Positions 7,446-16,100 of a DNA stretch of 17,570 bases are shown here, piece by piece. Under the pieces are notes generated by a model that was not told the origin of the DNA, made no database searches, and saw only the letters and a program-made list of their open reading frames with translations. How positions within the stretch are numbered: the stretch's first letter is position 1; every line of letters begins with the position of its first letter. The translations under genes and the position numbers were made by a program. Origin of the DNA: Baffinella frigidus (taxonomy: Eukaryota; Cryptophyceae; Cryptomonadales; Baffinellaceae); contig MU646419.1 in assembly GCA_026770585.1 (NCBI GenBank), positions 535,450-553,019 on the forward strand, written 5' to 3'.

Positions 7446-9159
7446 GCAATTCCCTAAACCCCAAACCCCAGACCCCAAACCCCAAACCCCAAACCCCAAA
7501 CCCCAAACCCCAAACCCCAATCCCCAATCCCCAATCCCCAATTTCCAAACTTGAAATCCTAAACCCTAACCCGAAACCCGAAACCCGAAACCCGAAATCT
7601 TGAACCATACACCCGAACCTCGAAATATGAAACCTTGCACCTCACACCCGAAACCTCGACCCCGAAAACGTAAACCCGAAACCCGAAACCCAATACCGCT
7701 AAACCCGGAACCAGAAATAAGAAACCCGAGACTCTAAACCAGAGACGGCAAACCCCAAACCCGAAACCCGAAACCTGAAACCCGAAACCCAACACCCGAA
7801 ACCCGAATCCCTATACTCGAAATCCTAAACCCCAACCCGAGACCCGAAACCCGAAACCCGAAACCCGAAACCCGAATCCCCATACTCGAAATCCCAAACC
7901 CTAACCCGAGACCCGAAACCCGAAACCCGGAACCCGGAACCAGGAGACGCTCACGGATGAGTTCACGGACGTTCTTGCCAGGGTTGAAGGTTGCGAGCCC
8001 CCCCTAAACCCTGAACCCTGAACCCTGAACCCTGCACCTTGACCCCTGAACCCTGAACCCTGAACCCTGAACCCTGACCCCTGACCCCTGAACCCTGACC
8101 CCTGACCCCTGACCCCTGACCCCTGACCCCTGACCCCTGACCCCTGACCCCTAAATCCTAATCCCTAAACGTCCAGGACCGATCAAGGACCTGCAAGGCG
8201 CGAACTACGCTACAGACGTGCGCATCCTGCGTGGCGCACAGGTTATCGGCATGACTACCACAGCCGCTGCCACCAACCAGAGGTGCCGAGAACTTTCTTA
8301 TTCTTCCTCTTTATTACCCTATCTATCTAGGACCGGTTTCGCATCTCATCCCGTCAGGCAAATGCTCCGGAGTTCCCCGTTCCAACGAAATTCACTACAC
8401 AATTGGTCACGTCCAGGGCTGGACGTGACACAAGTCATCGGCATGACCACCACCGCCGCCGCCACTAACCAGAGGTGCCGAGAACCGTCTTCCACGCAAG
8501 AGTGTAGGGCTGACCTGGGAAAACAAGCCAGTTCACACGGAATTTGTACAACTTTCCGAAATTTCGATTTTTCTGTGGGAAGAATGTCCACTTATGAACT
8601 TAAGAAATAGTCGAATTCTACTATTTCTCCTGTGGGCCACTCTGCCCTAGAATCTTGCGTGGTTATTCTTCCTCTTTATTACCCTATCTAGGACCGGTTT
8701 CGAATCTCATCACGTCAGGCAAATGCTCCGGAGTTCCCCGTTCCAACGAAATTTACTACACAATTGGCCACGTCCAGGGCTGGACGTGACTGATTTGTCC
8801 AATTGTGAGCCCCGGGGCTCTTTGCTTAACCCGGTGTCTCCCCCCACGTTCACTCTGACCCTGACCGTGAAGGATCCAACCCAGGGTGATCGCCCAAACC
8901 CCAAACCCCTCCCAGGGTGATCGCCGCGTTGGCCCTGCGCGTGATCGTGGTAGAAGAGACTTGCCCAGAATCCCATTCTCTTTGATCGTTAGTCGCGCAA
9001 CGATCATCGTTTCGTTACAAACATGAGCCTGCGGGTACTGCCGTAGTCCATACCGACCTGCACCTGTCGCTCATGAACGCAGGCTGATCGCTGCGCTGAG
9101 GAGGCTGATCGGAGAGAGAGAGAGAGTGTGTGTGTGTGTGTGGGTGGGTGCGTGTGTGC

Positions 9160-9193
<34 letters not shown>

Positions 9194-9296
9194 TAGAGTG
9201 TGTGTGTGTGTGTCCGCAGGCTGATCGCTGCGCTGATGAGGCTGATCGGAGAGAGAGAGAGAGAGTGTGTGTGTGTGCGTGTGTGCGTGTGTGTGC

Positions 9297-9333
<37 letters not shown>

Positions 9334-12300
9334 TGTGTGTGTGTGTGTGAGAGTGTGTGTCCGCAGGCTGATCGCCGCGCTGGCCCCGAGCGTGATCGTT
9401 GTCGAGGAGGCGGCGGAAGTGCTGGAAGCACACATCCTCGCAAGCCTCTCGGAGAGCACCGAGCACCTCATTCTCATCGGTGAAACATAGTGTGGGATTA
9501 AGGGTGCAGAGGTCAGGATTTTTGTTCCGGTTTTATGGTTTAGGGTTGAGGTTCTAGGGTTTAGGGGATAGGGTTCAGGGTTTAGAGTTCACACATTCTC
9601 TCGAGTCTTTTGGAGAGCAGTGTGGGATTAAGGGTGCAGAGGTCAGGGTTTTGGTTTGGGTTTCAGGGCTGAGGGTTGAGGTTCTAGGGTTTCGAGGATA
9701 GGGTTTAAGGTTTAGGGTTCACACATTCTCTCGAGTCTTTTGGAGAGGGTTGAGGGTTGAGGGGTGAGGGTTGAGGGGTGAGGGGTGGGGTGTTGACCTC
9801 GCGAAAAGACGCCTTTTCGCGGGGTAAAAAGGGCCGTTCACGAGCCTGCCGGCGGGGCCCTTCCCATAGCCGAGCACCTCATCTTCATCGGTGCGGTGAC
9901 TAGGTTGAGCGCTGCGTGGTTAAGGGTTTAGGGTTTAGGGCTTTTAGGGTTTAGGGTTTAGGGTTTAGGATGTAGGGTTTAGGATGTAGGGTGTAGGGTG
10001 TAGGGTGTAGGGTGTAGGGTGTAGGATTCAGGCTTCAGGGTTCTGGATTTCAGAGGTTGTCCCGACTCGAACACCGGTGCTCCCCTTTTATTTTTCAATG
10101 TTGAATCATTCCCTTACCCCCCTCCCCTGCCTGGGCTTTAGTTTCGAGGCTTAGGGTTTAGTGCGTTCTCCTGGCTCTTCTATCCTAGTTTAGGGTTTAG
10201 GGGGTTAGCACCCCCAAACCTCTTATCCCTTATCCCCTAATCCCCTAATCCCCTAAACCCCAACCCTAACCCCTAAACTATCAACCAGGAGACCACGAGC
10301 AGCTCCACCTGAAGCCAGACGTCTACCCGACCCCTAACCCATACACTCTAATCCAGGGGTTCAGGCCCAAACCTCAGGGCTTAGGGTTTAGGGCGTTGAC
10401 CTGGCTGTTCTCCCTATGCTCCAGCCCTACACCCTAAACCATAACCCCTAACCCCTAAACCATGGGATCACGATCAGCTACACCCGAAGCCAGAAGTCTA
10501 CCAAACCCCTGAACCTTAATCCAGGGGTTTAGGTTACAGGTCCAGAGGTTAAGGTTTAGGGCGATCTCCTGGCTGTTCTCCTGATGTTGAACCCTCAACT
10601 CTTCCATCAGGGGACCACGAGCAGCTACGGCCGAAGCCGGACGTGTACTCCCTCCAGATGGAGTCCGGCAAGGGGTACCAATCCTTCCCTCCTACCGTAG
10701 GCCATCCCTCGGATCCTACCGTAGGCCATCCGTAGGGACATAGAGTTGTTCCAACGGATATCCTAACCGAACCCTGGTTGGCTCGTGTACTTCCTCCAGA
10801 TGGAATCCGGCAAGATGTACAACCCGAAAACCTGAGGAGGGCTGCCTGCGCGTGCATCCTGATGGTCTCTTGCGATTCACAATTTCCACACAGCCACTCG
10901 AGAATGCTGGAGCCCCCAATTTAAACCCTGGGTTCTTTACCAGTGCGCATTTGTGTAGAAACTTTCGCGGGTTTAGTCACGATCCCCCGGAAATTCTACA
11001 GCAGCCCTATGACCTGGTTTACGGTAGTCATCCCGTTCGTGTGTCATACCGTACCACACAGCGTGCTCAAAACAGGTGCTTCTGCTAAAACCAAACCAAA
11101 ATCGGTTAGGATGTCCGTAGGACCACCCCCACGCAAGAGTGTAGGGCAGAGTGACCCACAGGAGAAATAGTAGAATTCTACTATTTCTTAAGTTCATAAG
11201 TGGACATTCTTCCCACATAAAAATCGAAATTTCGCAAATTTGTTACAAATTCCGTGTGAACTGGCTTGTTTTCCCAGGTCAGCCCTACACTCTTGCGTGG
11301 CCTATGTCCGTGCGGTATTGCCTACCGCAGGGTCCTGTGGATAATTCATTCTAAGCTTATTCACGAAATCCCTTCGTAGCTGTGTGGCTGCTCATGCACC
11401 GACCCCCCCCCGAAAAACACACTACTCTACACATCGTCTGCACAGGGTCCCTTGACCACTCAAAAGGCTACGACGACCCTAGCTCCAGATATCTTGGGGG
11501 GGTACGTGACAATTTCAAACACAACTTTGAAGAAACGGATCTAATTCCGGTTCAAACGTGGTCCCTGTAGCCTTCTGAGTGGCAGTAAACCGCTGCACAC
11601 CGAGACAAAAGTCGAGAGTGGAACGTCTCAAAGCAAAAGTGGAACCTCTGTTAACTTAAAAAACGGTGGAGAAGGTGATTTTTCTCACTGATGTGTCAGG
11701 CCTGCAGCAGGCTTATTGTACTTTTTGGGTCAGAGCGGATTTTCTGGAGGTCGGGTCGGGGTGTCGGGAAATGAAAATCTCGATAATTGGTGCGTCCATC
11801 TAAAGTTTTATGCTATCTTATGCATTGATATGATGACAAGATGCACCCCCCACCCATAATATGTTACAAATACTAGAGCCCTTTTTCGGTATTTTCGATT
11901 TTTCCCGACTCCCCGACCACGACCCAAAATCCGCGCTGACCCGAAAAGTACAATAACTCGAGCCAGTATGCATGGGCCTCCGGCAGCAACCCCCTCCCCT
12001 AAACCCCACAGAGAGATCAGCAATTTATTGCCAAACAACCAGCGTCAGCGCTGCGCATGCCTTCCGCATTGTGCTACACACTGTACCCCGTGTCGGCCGC
12101 TCCGAGCTTTTCCCGGAGGGATTCCATCTCCACCTCCTACCGAAACCCCACACCCTAATGCAAACCAGGTACAACCTCGACATATCGCTCTTCGAGCGCC
12201 TGGCGCGCCGCAAACCTCCCCATCATTTCCCCACGGTACGGTACGAGATCCTAGGCAATGCCGTAGGCCTAACTACCCCATTTTCAGGCCGTTACCCTAT

Positions 12301-13125
12301 GCATTCCCCAGCGCGTATCTATCTCCGGAGAGCCCTCAATCTAATTTCGGACTAAGACAGAATCGCCTCCCCATCACTTCCCCACGGTACGAATCAGACC
12401 CAGAAGGTTAAGGGTTCAGGGTTTGAAAGTGGTTACGGTGGTCGAATGAACGCACCCTCTGAATGCCCGTGGGTGGATGCACGCCACCAGTGGCTTAGTC
12501 GCTACGGTGGTCGAATTTAATTGCGCGCCGCAAACCTCCCCATGACTTCCCCACGGTATGAATCAGACCCAGAAGGTTAAGGGTTCAGGGTTTAGGGTTC
12601 TGATGCGTAACGTGGGGAAGTGATGGGGAGGTGGATCCTTTGTGGTCCAGGGTGTAGGGTTTAGTTAGGATGTGACTTCAGATTCGCATCTAATTTCGGA
12701 CTAAGATAGAATCTGTCCCGCTATCTTAGGCTCCCCACGCGGAAGGTAAGGGTGTATATGCTATTTCTAGCATCAAATGATGCTATCTTACGCCTTTTCA
12801 TCAGGCCAGATTCTGGTATGGCCCGAGATGAAATCAGAACCAGAAGGTTATTGGTTCAGGGTTTAGGGTTCTGATGAGTAACGTGGGGAAGTGATGGGGA
12901 GGTACTCGTCGGTGGATCCTTGGTGGTCCAGGGTGTAGGGTTTAGTGAGGATCTGAGTTCAGATTCGGGTTGAGGTCCTAAACCCTGAGCCACACAGCAT
13001 GAACCACAAACCCTAAACCGTAACCCCTAAACTCTAAATTCTACACCGTAAACCTTAAACCCTGAACCTGAAACCATCTCGCTCACTCTCTCTCTCTATA
13101 TATCTCTCTCTCTCTCTGTCGCTGC

Positions 13126-13194
<69 letters not shown>

Positions 13195-16100
13195 ATCTCT
13201 CTCTCTCTCGCACAGGACACGTTGGAGACGCAGAGGCGAATCCAGGGGTTACTACTACTACTACTACTACTCCAGGGGTTACTGTCCAGGGGTTACTACT
13301 ACTACTACTACTACTACTTACGCCCCGAAATCGCAGATCTGATCCGCACAACCATCTACCCCCGAACCCCGCACCCTACACCCCAAACCCCAAACCCTGA
13401 ACCTCGAATCCCCTACCCCCTTATCTGTGCAGGTTACACTGGAGACACAGAGGCGGATGCGGCCGGAGATAGCAGAGCTGATCCGCACAACCATCTACCC
13501 ACAGCTCCGCGACCACCCTTCCACGGCCCACCCCGACGTCAAGGGGGTAACGCCCCACTTCCAGCCAGCTTCATCTTGATGCAACTGACAACTTGCTGCT
13601 GAGGATGGAGGCCTCTAGACGGTGCGGGGATCAAGTTGCGGTGATCCGCAAGATGAACAACCTCTTCATCCACTCAGAAGACGCCGCTTCCACCTCCATA
13701 AACCCCAAACCCTAAACCCTGCACTGTAAACTCTGAACCCTAAACGGCGCTTTCCGAAACAGATCAGGCAGAAAACCTCTTCTTCCTGGACCACGGCCAC
13801 TCAAAAATTCCCGCTTCCACCTCCATACACCCCAAACCCTCAACCCTCAACCCTAAATCCTAAACCCTAAACCCTACACCCCAAACCCTAAACCCTAAAC
13901 GCTAAACGCTAAACGCAAAACCCTCAACCCTCAACCCTAGACCCCAAACGCTAACCCCCAACCCCTCACCCCTAAACCCCAAACACTGAACACTAAACCA
14001 TACACTGTAAATCCAGCACCCTCAACGGCGCGTTCCCACACAGATGGCAGGCAACCTCTTCTTCCTCGACCACGACCATCCAGAGGACGGGGCGGACGAC
14101 GCAGACTCAAGCTCCAAGTCCAACGAGTGGGAAGCGGACATGGCGCTCCTCCTGGCCCGGCACCTCATCCACCAAGGGTATCCGCGCCAGGCCACACGTT
14201 CCGTTTTCACACACACACTCGTTTGCAAATCCTGGTACAAATTATGTTTTTAAAAACATTATACCCGCGGCAAAGAGCTCCGATTCCCATCACTTTTGGC
14301 GTGTTTCTCGGGTAGAATCAACTTTACACGAACGAAATATCATTTTACTTCACGGTCTCGAAAATTTAACTTGTGACCTGGCGTGGACCTTCGAATACCT
14401 TCTAGTAAAACAGCGCCAAAATTGACGGATTTGTACCACGAACCCAGCATGCCAACCTGAGAATAGTCTGACAGGCAACCCCCGAGTGAGGCAGAGGGGA
14501 GTCCTCTAGCTCTGCCTTAGTAAAACTGGGCTCGCCATAAAATCCCTTTGAAGCAGAACTCAGTTCCATGAGATTCGCCAGGGGTATTTTCCTGCTCAGT
14601 TTCGGGCATTCACCAGGGGTACTCGGCCTACCAATGCGCTGATCCCTGGTCAGATAGCGAGGGGGCAAACGGATCTTTCAATTCATTCGGGTACGAATTT
14701 AAAATACCGTACGAGCGTCCAACGAGGCGTGTCCAATTTGTGGAGGCTTGACTGCACATAACTGCAGTCTAGCCAGAAATGACCCGACCCGTTTGCCCCC
14801 TCGCTATCCGACCAAGGCCCTTGGCACTGTCTCCGCCTGGACGCAAATCTCGTGGCACTCTTCTTATCTCAGATAAACACTTTTAAAAGTCGTTTTCCTA
14901 AGTCAACTCCCCCACAAATCTGTCAACTTATGCTTTACTCTGCGAGCCCGTACGCATAAGTTGCCGGATTTGTGGGGGAGTTGACTTAGGAAAACGACTT
15001 TTAAAAGTGTTTATTTGAGATAAACTCTATCAGGGTTCGTCAACTGCTGTCTATCTGTCAACGGCACGCACGAGCCGGCGCCCCCTAGATCTCATCCGGA
15101 CGAGTATTTATGATAAATACGCACCGGCAACGAATTTTACTACACAAATGCTTTTATAATTACTAGTATGATCCATTTATGTAGTGAATTTTGTTGCCGG
15201 CGCGTATTTATCATAAATACTCGCCGCGATTAGATCTAGGAACCCTGCACCCTGCACCCTGCACCCAACGATCTCTTCCATAGGAGGCGTTGGCTTCCCT
15301 GACTGCTGTCTCCTTAGCGGTGCCTAGCTCAGCCTCACGCGGGTTGCCCGACTATTCTCAAGTTGACATGCTGGGTTGCTGTACAAACCCGTCAGTTTTG
15401 GGGCAAAAACGAGCATGAGATCACCAAATTGGTGACCTCACATAGACTGAGACAGAGCCCGAAGGTCTCTTTACTATTTTAAAAACAAATCCGTAATCTT
15501 TATCCGTGAAGGTCAACATCAGGTTTGACCAACTATTCTCAATTTGACATGCTGGGTTCGCTGCACAGTACAACTCCGTCAACTTTGGGGCGGGAAACAG
15601 CCCTGGCTCGCCCAACTAGTGAGCCCACATAGACTGAGACAGAGCTAGGAGTCCCGCGTAAAACGGGGGTGTTTAGGGTTTAGGGTTGAGGGTTGAGGGT
15701 TCTAAACCGTGTCGATGATACCCGGCACATGGAGACCTCCAGTCTCCTTGGGGGCTTGTCTCTCCTCACTTGACCCGTGTTGGGTTCGCGGTACAGATCC
15801 GTCAACTTTACCCGTGCTGGATTCGCTGTACAGTACAAATGCGTCAACTTTACCCGTGCTGGGTTCGCGGTACAAATCCGTCAACTTTACCCGTCCTGGG
15901 TTCGCAGTGCAGTACAAATGCGTCAACTTAACCCGTGCTGGTACGCGGCGAGCGACATCACGATCCTGACGCCGTGCCAGCTCCTCAAGCTCCCCACTCG
16001 AGAATGCTAGAGGATCCTATTTATATGTGGGGTTGTAAAACTTTGTACCAGGATAAGGTGTTCCAACCTCGCAACCAGCCTAACCAGGGCTTTGGTGACT

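Larger units (their letters stand above)
9488..9890 (+). repeat. Tandem ghost copies of exon 7 donor edge in G-rich telomere-like DNA
   Basis: A roughly 130-bp unit (GTGTGGGATTAAGGGTGCAG ... TTTAGGG ... ACACATTCTCTCGAG) repeats from 9490 and 9618. The ACACATTCTCTCGAG...GGAGAGCA parts at 9590 and 9720 resemble exon 7 (ACACATCCTCGCAAG...GGAGAGCA). At 9871-9890, CGAGCACCTCATCTTCATCG plus GT repeats the very end of exon 7 with its donor. Confidence 0.72.

Noticed and set aside
9079-9366. CRISPR-like array of regularly spaced repeats
   Set aside because: Spacers are dinucleotide repeats, not unique, and the repeats are exon edges in a eukaryotic gene.
9004-9490. Open frames of up to 157 codons through GA/GT repeats
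   Set aside because: Thr/His/Ser and Cys/Val/Glu runs come from dinucleotide repeats; only the VIVVEEAAE part belongs to exon 7.
11968-12411. 147-codon open frame starting in intron 8
   Set aside because: It reads exon 9 in a different frame from the [11 protein letters not shown] frame, so it is a shadow.
14044-14253. Single-exon gene starting at ATG 14044
   Set aside because: The Met is internal to the helicase (family continues DVKG-MA.NLFF). Similarity stops at the GTATCC donor at 14178.
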